NCBI GenBank assembly: GCA_001704765.1
Contig: MBFK01000104.1
Span: 1-64,000 of the forward strand
Direction: 5' to 3'
DNA from: Sinorhizobium shofinae
GTDB lineage: Bacteria; Pseudomonadota; Alphaproteobacteria; Rhizobiales; Rhizobiaceae
DNA length: 64,000 bases
Every line of letters begins with the position of its first letter. The first letter of the stretch is position 1. Positions 55,442 to 64,000 of the stretch are shown one piece after another. A model generated the notes under the pieces. The model saw only the letters and a program-made list of their open reading frames with translations. It was not told where the DNA came from and ran no database searches. A program made the position numbers and the translations under genes.

Positions 55442-56248
55442 CTATTGCGTATTTTGAAAGACCCGAACGTTGCGAATAGCGGTTGCCGCCCCATTCACAT
55501 CACCATCATCCTTGCCAGCGAAAGAGGCTACAGCATTGCTAAATAGCAACGCAGCAGGCGTGTGGGCGAACGTGTTCGCAACTTCGTAGATTTTCCTGTC
55601 GTCAAAGAAAAACTGGAACTGGCTTTCGCTCCACAGCATGCCATAGCGATGGTAAGCGTCGGCTAGTCGTGTGCGCCGCGGTCGGTACGTTGTCGATAAA
55701 ACCTCCCGATCGGGACGCCAGCGTCGGGCTGTGACCTGAACGACATTCGGATATTTGGCTTCAACTACGTCAAGTTCAAAATGTGTATCGCCTTCCGTCT
55801 CGGGAACGGACGTGAGCCAGAAAGCGTTGTTGACGCCGGGTTCGTTAGCAATCCGCATCTCACATTCGAAATAGCCATAGCACTGGCGAAAATCACGCGA
55901 TCGGACGTAACCACCGGTAAACGGCCGTTTTCCGTTAGTATCGTTGGTGTTACGCCCGAGTTTGAGCGACAGACCCCCACCAGATAGGTTAACGTTTCCG
56001 GGCAGGCGGACAGACTTGGTCTCTCCGCCGCTGTCATTCACCTTGAGCCAGCGTTGATTGAAACCCGCATCATCGGTGAAGTCGTCGTTAAACGACAATT
56101 GCCATCTACCATCCGTGCCCTTTAGAGGAGCAGGTAGATCCGAGCACGCACGTGCAAAACCTGGTCGCGCGAGCAATCCAGTCGACGCTATCCCGAAACC
56201 GACAAGTCCCAGAAATGAGCGCCGACTGAATCGGAAGGCCTGTGTCAT
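55442..56248 (-). CDS. GH16 family beta-glycanase, Tat-exported
   Basis: A 268-residue secreted glycoside hydrolase of family 16. A twin-arginine signal (FSRRSFLGLVGFGIASTGLL) is cleaved near residue 34. The catalytic ExDxxE motif is ELDVVE (Glu 158, Asp 160, Glu 163) within THFELDVVEAKYP; the YGYFECEMRI strand precedes it. It resembles the ExoK/ExsH class that trims succinoglycan but is a separate lineage by context. It probably cleaves the polysaccharide made by the operon. Start by ATGA overlap with the pyruvyl transferase gene. Confidence 0.88.
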   Translation of the reverse strand: MTQAFRFSRRSFLGLVGFGIASTGLLARPGFARACSDLPAPLKGTDGRWQLSFNDDFTDDAGFNQRWLKVNDSGGETKSVRLPGNVNLSGGGLSLKLGRNTNDTNGKRPFTGGYVRSRDFRQCYGYFECEMRIANEPGVNNAFWLTSVPETEGDTHFELDVVEAKYPNVVQVTARRWRPDREVLSTTYRPRRTRLADAYHRYGMLWSESQFQFFFDDRKIYEVANTFAHTPAALLFSNAVASFAGKDDGDVNGAATAIRNVRVFQNTQ

Positions 56249-57594
56249 ACGGCGACCTTTGCCGGGTCTTCCTGCTTGGTATTAAGGTTGCGCAATGTGG
56301 TTTCAAGGCTCCACGCGCGATTACGCAGCGTCTCAATTTCTCCGGTCATGAAATCCATCTCGCTACGGAACCAAGCCACAGCTTCTTGCACGTTGTGTGG
56401 GACTTGGACCAGGTTGGGGCTGGAAAGGGGCTTGTCTGCCGGTGCGGCGACAGGCTTAGGCAACACGTGATTGAGTTTGTTTTCCGTCAGGAAGCGATGG
56501 TACTCAGCATAATTGGTCCTGTAGATGTGCTGAACCTTCGAAAAATCAGCACGTTCGAGCAGCTTCTCAAGGTTGATGGGCAAATAGTCCTCGATCTCAA
56601 CCGAGGGGATTGCAAACAATGACGCCAGCTCACGAATGCGTGAATCATAGGTAAAGAAGATTGCCGGAATTCCCTGATGCAGAGCAATGACGTTGCCATG
56701 CAGCCGGAAGCCGACCATCACATCGACGTTGGCCGCAGCATCAGCCGCCCACTCCTCAATATCGAAGAACGCGCTCATACGGTTGTTGAGCATCTCCTCG
56801 GCTTCTTGATGGCCAAGCAGGTTGAATTTGGTCAGGATCGACTTGATGTTGTCCTGCTTCTCCTTGCCAGTGGAGAAAATTGCTAGCGTTTCCTCGCGCT
56901 CACCCTGCGAGTAGAGCTTGCTTGAAGGGCGCTTTGCAACCGCATCGATCAATGCACGCTGCATACGATTTGTCTTGGTAGAATTGCTGGCGTAATCTGC
57001 GGAAAGGTACTTGTTGAGCGTAAGCCCGATGCGAGCTTGCGCCGGATCGATTGATTTTATGGTGATCGAAGGACGCAACGAGCGGTAAAAACTCGGGCAA
57101 CCGATGACGCGCACATTTTTAATGCCGAGGTCGTTGAAAATTTCTGCACTATAGAACCCGCGCACGCCAATCGACTCGCACTTGTCCGCAATGATTTTCC
57201 AAGCCTCGACCGTTCCTTTAGGAACATTTAGCTTCTTGTACTTGCCGGCCTGGGCGCCAACACCGATCGCCACGACCGGACCTTTCAGTTTTTTGAGCAA
57301 AGGCACGACGTGGCTGAGGTCAACGGTTTCGGTCAGATAATTTGACCCGCGAACGACGGTCGCGTCGTAGGTGCCATCCTGCGGCCAGAGCTTGTCATTA
57401 GCCGCATGCGAGAACTGCACATTGCGGATTTCGTCGTAGGCAAGGGCTTTGAGTGTGGCGTCATAGACGAGAACGTCGCCTGTATTGATGCCGCCTTTGT
57501 TGAAGGCCGCGAGCGGGTCCTCGAACTTCAAATAGGCGGATTTGTTTCCAGGCTTCACGGCCGCACCACCGTTAAGAACAAAAAGTCTTTGCAT
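56245..57594 (-). CDS. Polysaccharide pyruvyl transferase family protein
   Basis: A 449-residue protein of the PF04230 family, which adds ketal pyruvate to sugar residues of exopolysaccharides. The N-terminal NKGGINTGDVLVYDATLKAL and the central GVGAQAGKY and ESIGVRGFYSAEIF segments, with MVGFRLHGNVIALHQGIPAIF near residue 295, are the family signatures. The last 90 residues are a proline-rich linker and a helical, probably coiled-coil tail (WFRSEMDFMTGEIETLRNRA) absent from most relatives. It starts three bases after the glycosyltransferase stop. Confidence 0.85.
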   Translation of the reverse strand: MQRLFVLNGGAAVKPGNKSAYLKFEDPLAAFNKGGINTGDVLVYDATLKALAYDEIRNVQFSHAANDKLWPQDGTYDATVVRGSNYLTETVDLSHVVPLLKKLKGPVVAIGVGAQAGKYKKLNVPKGTVEAWKIIADKCESIGVRGFYSAEIFNDLGIKNVRVIGCPSFYRSLRPSITIKSIDPAQARIGLTLNKYLSADYASNSTKTNRMQRALIDAVAKRPSSKLYSQGEREETLAIFSTGKEKQDNIKSILTKFNLLGHQEAEEMLNNRMSAFFDIEEWAADAAANVDVMVGFRLHGNVIALHQGIPAIFFTYDSRIRELASLFAIPSVEIEDYLPINLEKLLERADFSKVQHIYRTNYAEYHRFLTENKLNHVLPKPVAAPADKPLSSPNLVQVPHNVQEAVAWFRSEMDFMTGEIETLRNRAWSLETTLRNLNTKQEDPAKVAV

Positions 57595-57596
57595 CG

Positions 57597-60452
57597 TTAG
57601 TCCCTCAAATTATTCATGTTGACTGATCCGCCAGCGGCCACCTGCCGCGGCGTTATTTCGGAAATTTCGTCACGCTGCCTTGGTACGGACTCGCGCAACA
57701 AACGCTCGATTGCCCAGGGTTGGTCCGGGGAATCTGTTTGTTCGACGAGCTTTAAGCCAGGGGCCGGCGAGCGGGTGGAAAGACGGTCGGGAAACCATGT
57801 CATTAACTGCTCTACCAGCGGTTCAACGCTTCGATCCCAACTGAGCGAGGCACCGCGCTCAGCCGCGGCTTCCGAGAGGCGGCTGAGCGCAGCCGAATCT
57901 TCGGCCAATGCCGCGATCATCTCGGTCATTTCGCTAATGATGACATTGTCCTCAGTCGATCGAATCAAGAGCCCGTCAACGCCATGTTCAATCAGCTCGT
58001 CGACAGCGCCGACCGCTGTTGCGACCGGTACGCAGCCGAGGCGTTGCGCCTCGATAATGGTCAATGGCGCGCCTTCCCATCGTGATGGCAGCGCGACCAC
58101 ATCGGCCCAAGCAAAGGCTTTGTTCAAATGGCGGCTGGAATAGACAGGCATATCCACCTGGACGCCGATTTCCGCAAATCGCTCTTTCCACGATCCACCA
58201 GCTCCCGAATCCATGACGTCGCTGCCGATGATCTTCCACTCGACCGGCACGGCACGTTGCTGCAAACTGCGAACGCAGGCGAACAGACGTTCGATACCTT
58301 TTTGCGCGTCGAGACGGCCAAGGAAAAGGACGTTTAGCTCGCCTGGTTTGCTGCGCCGAGCGGCCAGCAAGGTGTCTCGGTCTTTCGGAGCTAACACGTA
58401 GCTGGCAGCGTTCTGGATATGCATCAGCTTAGCGGATGGTACACCCATTGCGTGGAGCCATTGTGCCATATCGTCGGAACAGGTCAGGATCGTGTCGTAA
58501 ACGTGCTCGAAGGCGAGCGAAAGATACGGATGTCCGGCATCTCGCCCCATTTTCGACTTGTCGAGTACATGAACGTAGTTGAGCACCTTGATGCCACGGC
58601 GGCGCAGGTCGCCAAGGACAGCGTTTACCGGCGCGACATGGTTGTTAATGACGACGTCGAGTCCGGCAAGGAAGCCCATGATCTGCTCAGCCCTTGCGGC
58701 TTCGTCATGGCCCATCATCAAGTCGTGGCCGGCAAACTGGTGCGGGCCGCCCCATAAGGGATAATCATCGGCGAGGAAATTGATCGTCTTGAACACCCCG
58801 TCATTTTCAGGAACCCGATTATAAACCGGCTTTCCGAGAAGAAAGAGGTGGACTTCACATCCAACGTTCTTGAGCGCACGAGCGACGGCGTAGGCGACCT
58901 TTTCGACACCACCGAAGCTCGCGATCGGGAGCAGGAAACCGACCCGAAGCGGGTTTGATACCTGTTGTAATCTCGGCATAACCGGCTTTGCCCCGACGGC
59001 ATGTCGTAACAACTCGAAATACCGGCTGCGACTTGGAAAATAGGCCGACCGCCATATCCATCGATTCGTCGATTGCGAACGGTATCCGGAGTCGCGAAGC
59101 GCACCCAATGTCGCGACCAGCGCGTTCGTGGGTGATAGAGCAGTACTTTGCATCTCGCGCGCCGTGAAGGGTCCGCTGATGACAATCTCAACCACATTCG
59201 GAGAGGGTACGGGCTTGTGCAGCGTCCGCGCCCATTCATCGGACGTGTCCTCAGCGCAGTTCGAAAAGATATCAAATGTACACATCCAGCCGAAAGGTTT
59301 ATCGGCGAGTGGTCCCAATTCATTGATCTTGCGGATATCGAGCCCGATCTTTGAATTACTCCGCTCAAAACGAATGGCCACAAAATGATGCTCCTGAGAA
59401 AGCTTCTCACCGAGCCAAAGCAGATTGTGGATGAGGCCGAGTCGCGTCAAGGCATCTCGGTGGGCTGGCGTCATCCAGAGCATGAAGGGTGGAACGCCAA
59501 AGGTCTCCGGTTCAGCCCTAGCCGCCCAGAAGCGCGTCACGAAATCCTCCAGGCTGCATTTGGTATGCTCGACCGTAGGATCGGTAAACAAATCAACCGC
59601 ATAACCGCCCATGCCGATCGCTGCATATCGCGGGGCTTCCTGATGCTCCCAATCGAGTAGGGTTTCAGCAGCAAAGAGCTTCTTATGTTTCTGACGAATA
59701 TACGTCAGGATGCCTTCACGCGTCCGGTTTGAATCCCGCAGCATGCTCTCGGCGCGCTGGCGATACTCGAACCCGAAGAAAGGATAATTGGCACCAAGGA
59801 AGCCTTGACCGATCGCCTGCAACCAAAAGTCCCAGTCTTCAAATCCCGACTTCATGCTCTCGTCGAAACGAATACCGGCATCAAGCATTCGTCGAGATAC
59901 CAGACTGCCTGCTTCACAAATATTATCGAAGGTCAGGTGCAGAAGACGCGAATATTGCGTTGTATAGTTCCCATTCCATTCGATACCGAACTTGTCGATG
60001 TTGGGATAAATCCAGTCGACTTTGTCGTCCGATTTCATGAAGTCTAGAATATCTCGGATTGCCGTTGGAGTAATACGGTTGTCTGCATCCAGGAAATAGA
60101 CCGCCTCAAGAGCCGGGAAGTTGCGCAAGGCAAATTCGATTCCATAATTGCGAGCTGAACTCAATCCGCCATTGGCTTTGCGCAGATAGAATACGTTTGG
60201 ATGGGCTAGCGCGTAGGTTCGCCCCACTTCGCCGGTTTCCGGGAAAGGACATCCGTCATCGACAATGACAACCGCTATATCGAAAGGTGCCTCCTGCGCC
60301 AGTGCGGATTCAATGGCCTCAGCTAGCAGCACCGAATGTTTGTAGGCCGGAACGACCACTGCAACCTTCGGAGAAAACGAACGTTCGGCGTCATCCTCGG
60401 ACGGTGGCGACGCAGTCACCTGTTCCAGATGATGTTTGACTTGGTCTCGCAT
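57597..60452 (-). CDS. Bifunctional GT2-GT4 fusion glycosyltransferase
   Basis: A 951-residue two-enzyme fusion. The N-terminal GT-A domain (about residues 28-270) starts VAVVVPAYKHSVLLAEAIES and has FLDADNRI (DxD) and a GFEDWDFWL acceptor segment. A middle region (about 280-500) is unassigned. The C-terminal GT-B domain (about 515-900) begins VGFLLPIASFGGVEKVAYAV and has LNVLFLGRLDAQKGIERLF and the ExxxxG-type VALPSRWEGAPLTIIEAQRL. Two consecutive sugar additions in repeat-unit assembly are likely. It is cytoplasmic or peripheral, with no membrane helices. Confidence 0.85.
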   Translation of the reverse strand: MRDQVKHHLEQVTASPPSEDDAERSFSPKVAVVVPAYKHSVLLAEAIESALAQEAPFDIAVVIVDDGCPFPETGEVGRTYALAHPNVFYLRKANGGLSSARNYGIEFALRNFPALEAVYFLDADNRITPTAIRDILDFMKSDDKVDWIYPNIDKFGIEWNGNYTTQYSRLLHLTFDNICEAGSLVSRRMLDAGIRFDESMKSGFEDWDFWLQAIGQGFLGANYPFFGFEYRQRAESMLRDSNRTREGILTYIRQKHKKLFAAETLLDWEHQEAPRYAAIGMGGYAVDLFTDPTVEHTKCSLEDFVTRFWAARAEPETFGVPPFMLWMTPAHRDALTRLGLIHNLLWLGEKLSQEHHFVAIRFERSNSKIGLDIRKINELGPLADKPFGWMCTFDIFSNCAEDTSDEWARTLHKPVPSPNVVEIVISGPFTAREMQSTALSPTNALVATLGALRDSGYRSQSTNRWIWRSAYFPSRSRYFELLRHAVGAKPVMPRLQQVSNPLRVGFLLPIASFGGVEKVAYAVARALKNVGCEVHLFLLGKPVYNRVPENDGVFKTINFLADDYPLWGGPHQFAGHDLMMGHDEAARAEQIMGFLAGLDVVINNHVAPVNAVLGDLRRRGIKVLNYVHVLDKSKMGRDAGHPYLSLAFEHVYDTILTCSDDMAQWLHAMGVPSAKLMHIQNAASYVLAPKDRDTLLAARRSKPGELNVLFLGRLDAQKGIERLFACVRSLQQRAVPVEWKIIGSDVMDSGAGGSWKERFAEIGVQVDMPVYSSRHLNKAFAWADVVALPSRWEGAPLTIIEAQRLGCVPVATAVGAVDELIEHGVDGLLIRSTEDNVIISEMTEMIAALAEDSAALSRLSEAAAERGASLSWDRSVEPLVEQLMTWFPDRLSTRSPAPGLKLVEQTDSPDQPWAIERLLRESVPRQRDEISEITPRQVAAGGSVNMNNLRD

Positions 60453-60458
60453 GAGGAC

Positions 60459-61982
60459 CTACCCGTTGACCATGAGGCTAATGTCGCGGAATTTGGCCCA
60501 GGCGAAAGCGTTATCACCGGGATTTCTCATCCGCGTGGCAAAATAGATGTTCTGCCAGATGCCCACCTGTTCCGCGATAAAGGCATTGATACGCGGCTCT
60601 TCGCCATGAGCAACGCTTGTCCAACCAGAGAAGGCCTCTCCACTGCCCGCACCACGTGCCTCGCTGAAAAGTTGCTGAGCACTATTCAAATCAGCCGCGA
60701 TGACAAGTGCAAAATCGACGTCTTGTGATTGATCATTGTCGATTATCGCGGTGGAAGATATCCGCAGAATTTTGGGCGGGCATGCTGCCGGAAGCCGCCC
60801 GATCGTAATTCCGGTCGAGGGAGGATGGCAGGCGATGGCCCGTTCCTCCGGAAGCGGCAGGATTGCCGGGAAATCGAACGCAATCTCCTCCGTGTTGGCG
60901 AGTGTCGCAAGATCAATAATGCCGTTTGCGATTGGCATCTCGCGAAAGCCCTCGTCCCTTGTCTGTCCGGACTGTGCCGGCAAATAATTCGCCCAGCTCG
61001 GAAGCAGCACACCAGGCATTCCGCACCAGACCTGCATTGCCAAGCTGTTCTTCAACAATGGTGCGTCGTTGCCTGCATCCTGGACCTGGAACATCTCCAG
61101 GGGCTGAAGACCGCCAAGCGAAAGCAGCGGCATTTCATCGTCCAGATCCTCGATATGCAGCTGCAGTTTCAACGTGCGCCGAAGACCGGCGAGCGTGCGC
61201 GACAAACCCAGATAATTCCACCCCTGATGAAGTCGCGAAAACGGTATGATCCATTTTTCTACGACCTGTCGATCCTCAAGCGTCACCAGTTGAGCATGCA
61301 GCGTGGCCTCATCGCGACGCGCCAACCGCTCAAAATGAATTGCAATCGCACTCACGCCAGCACTTGCAACCGGTAGGATCTGGGACACTCCCTTAAAAGA
61401 GGCGTCGGCCAGGACATTAGAGCGAGACGAGCTGCTGACGGGCTCGTTCGAAAAAGCCAGGTCGAAAGGCTGTAGTCCCTGCCTGTCGACGAAACTTTCG
61501 ACTGCTGCGAAACGGTTTTGCAGGTTGTCGTTCAAGGTACGCAGGGCGAGCAGCTCTCGATTTGACTGAGCGATTTTCCGGGCGTCGGATACCAATAGGT
61601 CGGCAAGCTTCTGGATGATGAGCGCCGTTGTCTCGGTCTCCTTGCCTTTTTGCCACTCAAGGACGAGCGGCCCGTCTGCGACACCCCGATCTCGTAACCA
61701 GTCGAGAAGAGGCTTTTCTTGGCCACGATGCGCGGGATTGATAATGATTGCGAGCGTGCACAGTGGTGCCTCGTGGATTTCGATTTTTTTGCCGGAGTCG
61801 TCGCACAGCACGGCGGTGTCGTCCTTGACAACTTCAAAGCCGAAAATTTGGACCGCCTTGGACAGAGTCTGAGGAAGATCGTCATGGGCAATTCCCATGC
61901 GGAGCAGGATTGGTTTCTTCAATAGGTCAATTTCGCTGAGAGATTTCGCAGCTGGCGAAAGCTTAAAAGTCTGTATTGTCAT
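60459..61982 (-). CDS. Unrecognised 507-residue protein of the polysaccharide operon
   Basis: I do not recognise this protein. It begins MTIQTFKLSPAAKSLSEIDL, lacks a signal peptide and membrane helices, and has three parts. An alpha/beta N-terminal part (1-115) contains TLAIIINPAHRGQEKPLLDW. A heptad-rich helix (about 125-170; ELLALRTLNDNLQNRFAAVE) follows. The C-terminal part (about 190-505) is beta-rich, with lectin-like sandwich character (GVSAIAIHFERLARRDEATL; WNYLGLSRTLAGLRR). It is first in the operon and six bases before the glycosyltransferase, so a role in polysaccharide recognition or assembly is likely. Confidence 0.7.
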   Translation of the reverse strand: MTIQTFKLSPAAKSLSEIDLLKKPILLRMGIAHDDLPQTLSKAVQIFGFEVVKDDTAVLCDDSGKKIEIHEAPLCTLAIIINPAHRGQEKPLLDWLRDRGVADGPLVLEWQKGKETETTALIIQKLADLLVSDARKIAQSNRELLALRTLNDNLQNRFAAVESFVDRQGLQPFDLAFSNEPVSSSSRSNVLADASFKGVSQILPVASAGVSAIAIHFERLARRDEATLHAQLVTLEDRQVVEKWIIPFSRLHQGWNYLGLSRTLAGLRRTLKLQLHIEDLDDEMPLLSLGGLQPLEMFQVQDAGNDAPLLKNSLAMQVWCGMPGVLLPSWANYLPAQSGQTRDEGFREMPIANGIIDLATLANTEEIAFDFPAILPLPEERAIACHPPSTGITIGRLPAACPPKILRISSTAIIDNDQSQDVDFALVIAADLNSAQQLFSEARGAGSGEAFSGWTSVAHGEEPRINAFIAEQVGIWQNIYFATRMRNPGDNAFAWAKFRDISLMVNG

Positions 61983-62242
61983 TTCCTACATCCCTGCCCA
62001 ATCCAATGGCGCCAAACAGCAGATCCATCCAAATAATGTCGCATTCATTAGGTTTGTCAAACGAATACATATTGCAGTGCAATAGAAAAAAATTGAGCAA
62101 TTTAATGATTTGCTATCGCGTTGATTCTTAATAAAACTTAAAAATACTTTACGCGTAATTTACATCAAATCTTGTAGTGATTGTTGAATCTGCCTCAACC
62201 TTCTTCTAATCTTTATTTATACTTCAAAACTCGAAGCAATAT
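61983..62242 (-). promoter_or_regulatory. AT-rich promoter region of the polysaccharide operon
   Basis: 260 bases of markedly lower GC than the rest of the window (for example only 15 G or C in 62101-62160). It must hold the minus-strand promoter of the four-gene operon. Several AT-rich hexamers are present but no single -35/-10 pair stands out. The low GC suggests H-NS/MucR-like silencing or foreign origin. Confidence 0.45.
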
Positions 62243-63493
62243 TCAAGCAAACTGCCCCTCTACGGCGGACGCAAAGTCTTTTCCGGTTGCTTCGCCAATC
62301 AACGCCAATTGACGCGCGAGACAATCCTGCAGCCTGAAGCGTTGCTCCACCGTCCTGCGCGCCGCGGCGCGCAACTCATGGAACTTTTCCGGATGCGCCA
62401 GCACGTCGAGAATCGCCTCGGCGAGCGCATCCGTATCGAAGAACGGCACCAGGAGGCCGTTGCGGCCCGCGCGGATGACTTCCTGGACGGGCGCGGTGTC
62501 CGATCCGATAACGAGCGCGCCGCATGCCATGGCCTCGAGGACCGACCAGGAAAGCACGAAGGGATAGGTCAGATAGAGGTGTGCCGCCGAGATCTGGTAG
62601 AGCTGCCGCAGCACGGAATGCGGCACGACGCCGGGAAAAATGAGCCTGTCGCGCGGCACGTCGAGCGATGCGAGAAGATGGTCCTTCCATGAGCCGCCGC
62701 CTGGCGGCGGTGTCCCGTAACTGACACCATCACCGCCGACGAAGACGAACAGTGCGTCCGGATGCCGCCGCGCGACCTTGGCTGCGGCCTCCAGCGCCTG
62801 CGGAAATCCACGATAGGGCTCGAGGTCGCGTGCGACGAAGGTGACGATCGGCGGATCGCCGGCCTTGAGCACGCGTCCGTCCGGAAGCTTCAGCGAGGCG
62901 GACGGATCGGGCCGGAAGCGCCGCGTGTCGATCCCCTCGTGACAGATCGCGATGCGCGATCGCACATCGGCCGGATAGAGACTTTTCTGCCAGGCGGTCG
63001 GGCTGATCCCTCCGTCCACGGCCTCCAGGGATAGAAGCTGCGCGGCGTTTCGAAGGCGCAGCCTCTTGCGCGTCTCCGCATCGGGCTGGTCTTCCGCTGC
63101 GAAGCCGACGTCCGCCCCCTCGGCCCGGTAAAAGAATTCGCAATATCCAAGCGCCGGCACGCGCGGCAGCACATCCTTGACGAACATCATGCTGCCCCAG
63201 CCGATATGGCCAAGGGCGATGTCGGGCGCCTGGCCATGTTTCGCCATGGCATCGAGCGTTTCGGCAACGCGGTGGCCGATGCGCACATGGTGGTCGGGAA
63301 TGGCAAGATGGCGGGCCATTTGCGGATGCGCCCGCGGCCCGGGCTCGGCGCGATGCCGGACGACCCGCACGGACGGGATGCGCTGATCCACGGTTTCCGT
63401 GACGAGCGTCACCTCGTTTCCGGCCTGGGCAAGATGTTGAGCCAGGGCGGCAAACTGGCCGAAGCCGCGGCGATGTACAAACGCTACATGCAT
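62243..63493 (-). CDS. GT4 family glycosyltransferase
   Basis: A 416-residue GT-B glycosyltransferase. N-terminal MHVAFVHRRGFGQFAALAQHL, LGHIGWGSMMF, and a C-terminal Glycos_transf_1 domain with FVARDLEPYRGFPQALEAA and YPFVLSWSVLEAMACGALV (donor-binding region). Its composition is GC-rich like the core of the window, unlike the operon beyond 61982, so it belongs to the older backbone. It follows the MarR gene by 18 bp on the same strand. Confidence 0.88.
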   Translation of the reverse strand: MHVAFVHRRGFGQFAALAQHLAQAGNEVTLVTETVDQRIPSVRVVRHRAEPGPRAHPQMARHLAIPDHHVRIGHRVAETLDAMAKHGQAPDIALGHIGWGSMMFVKDVLPRVPALGYCEFFYRAEGADVGFAAEDQPDAETRKRLRLRNAAQLLSLEAVDGGISPTAWQKSLYPADVRSRIAICHEGIDTRRFRPDPSASLKLPDGRVLKAGDPPIVTFVARDLEPYRGFPQALEAAAKVARRHPDALFVFVGGDGVSYGTPPPGGGSWKDHLLASLDVPRDRLIFPGVVPHSVLRQLYQISAAHLYLTYPFVLSWSVLEAMACGALVIGSDTAPVQEVIRAGRNGLLVPFFDTDALAEAILDVLAHPEKFHELRAAARRTVEQRFRLQDCLARQLALIGEATGKDFASAVEGQFA

Positions 63494-63511
63494 GTCCTTG
63501 GCCGATCGCCG

Positions 63512-64000
63512 TCAGATGCCGTAGCGGGCGGCGTTGCCCCACACCAGTTCGAGCCGGTGCAACGTCTGAAAGGCGCTTTCGAGATTACGCCTGTCCTGAT
63601 CGCCGTGGCTGAGGGCGCGCTCATAGGACCGCGCCGCTTCCCGGAGCCCGACGCAGAGTTGCCTGCCCTTGTCCGACAACCGGATCCGCGCCGACCGCTT
63701 GTCGCGCTGCGAGGCAATCCGGTCGATATAATCCCCATCGGCGAGCTGCTTCAGGTAGTAGGAAATGTTGGAGCCCACATAATGGCCGCGATCCAGGAGC
63801 TCGCCCACCGAAAGCTCCGCATCGCCGATGGCCAGAAGAACCATCGCCTGGGCGGAACCGATGTCGTCCACGCCAAGCTTGTTCAATTCGGCGCGCACCA
63901 GTCCGGAAAACCGCCGGCTCGCGCGTTCCATCACCCGGGCCAGCTCGAAATAGCTGATCAGCGCGGCGTCGCCTCCCGGATCACGCTCAGGTTGATCGGG
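63512..64000 (-). CDS. MarR family regulator, ExpG/LdtR-like, truncated by window edge
   Basis: The open frame continues to the window edge (LISYFELARVMERASRRFSG and beyond), so the true start lies outside. The winged helix is clear: SVGELLDRGHYVGSNISYYLKQLADG then RDKRSARIRLSDKGRQL. The YVGSNISYYLKQL recognition helix is of the type seen in rhizobial ExpG (galactoglucan activator) and LdtR, an assignment from memory of those families. Its position before a glycosyltransferase fits control of exopolysaccharide synthesis. Confidence 0.85.
   Translation of the reverse strand, partial: PDQPERDPGGDAALISYFELARVMERASRRFSGLVRAELNKLGVDDIGSAQAMVLLAIGDAELSVGELLDRGHYVGSNISYYLKQLADGDYIDRIASQRDKRSARIRLSDKGRQLCVGLREAARSYERALSHGDQDRRNLESAFQTLHRLELVWGNAARYGI

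Overview
The window looks like part of a large replicon (a chromid or megaplasmid of the pSymB type) from an alphaproteobacterium of the Sinorhizobium/Ensifer group. This rests on high GC, very dense gene packing with ATGA overlaps, many solute ABC transporters each paired with a LacI, GntR or AraC regulator, MocDEF-like rhizopine-type genes and exopolysaccharide genes. The genus is inferred from protein character and gene content; no database search was run. I saw no rRNA, tRNA, CRISPR array, insertion sequence or replication origin.

Layout. 95-5256 (minus): ribose-type sugar ABC transporter with a DUF2291 lipoprotein and an ApnO-like NAD-dependent oxidoisomerase. 5456-9331 (plus): AraC regulator, then a periplasmic molybdenum hydroxylase (IorAB type). 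9407-14353: FAD amine oxidase, polar amino-acid-type ABC transporter and a divergent LacI regulator with two tandem palindromic operators. 14411-21413: peptide-type ABC transporter, FadR-type regulator and UxuA-like mannonate dehydratase, with a shared operator-like sequence on both sides of the regulator. 21699-31569: FCD-type GntR regulator facing a ten-gene minus-strand operon (DUF1185, alpha/beta hydrolase, flavin reductase with a Nudix-like tail, LLM monooxygenase, aldehyde dehydrogenase, NIPSNAP, PotABCD-type transporter). The same operator stands before the regulator and, 10 kb away, before the operon. This is the best candidate for an undescribed catabolic system.

31734-37437: MocDEF-like oxygenase system co-transcribed with two folate-family one-carbon proteins (a PanB-like protein that has lost its metal ligands, and PurU), with a divergent LacI regulator. 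37610-40482: a ROK-family protein whose motifs are circularly permuted, a 47-residue membrane peptide and cytosine deaminase. 40553-53087: PdxA2-like and iron-dependent dehydrogenases, a BNR sialidase-like protein, a DapA-family lyase, a second peptide-type ABC transporter, a DUF1537 acid-sugar kinase and a FadR regulator, together a probable acid-sugar scavenging regulon. 53250-54512: NarK-type nitrate transporter with a textbook sigma-54 promoter.

54855-55440 is decaying DNA: a GNAT pseudogene and the last codons of a TonB-dependent receptor. The receptor tail is cut exactly where a compositionally different four-gene polysaccharide operon begins (55442-61982: GH16 glycanase, pyruvyl transferase, GT2-GT4 fusion glycosyltransferase and an unrecognised 507-residue protein). 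The window ends with a GT4 glycosyltransferase and a MarR regulator that runs off the edge.

In four transporter operons the gap after the solute-binding-protein gene holds one or two strong stem-loops, consistent with high expression of the binding protein relative to the membrane subunits.
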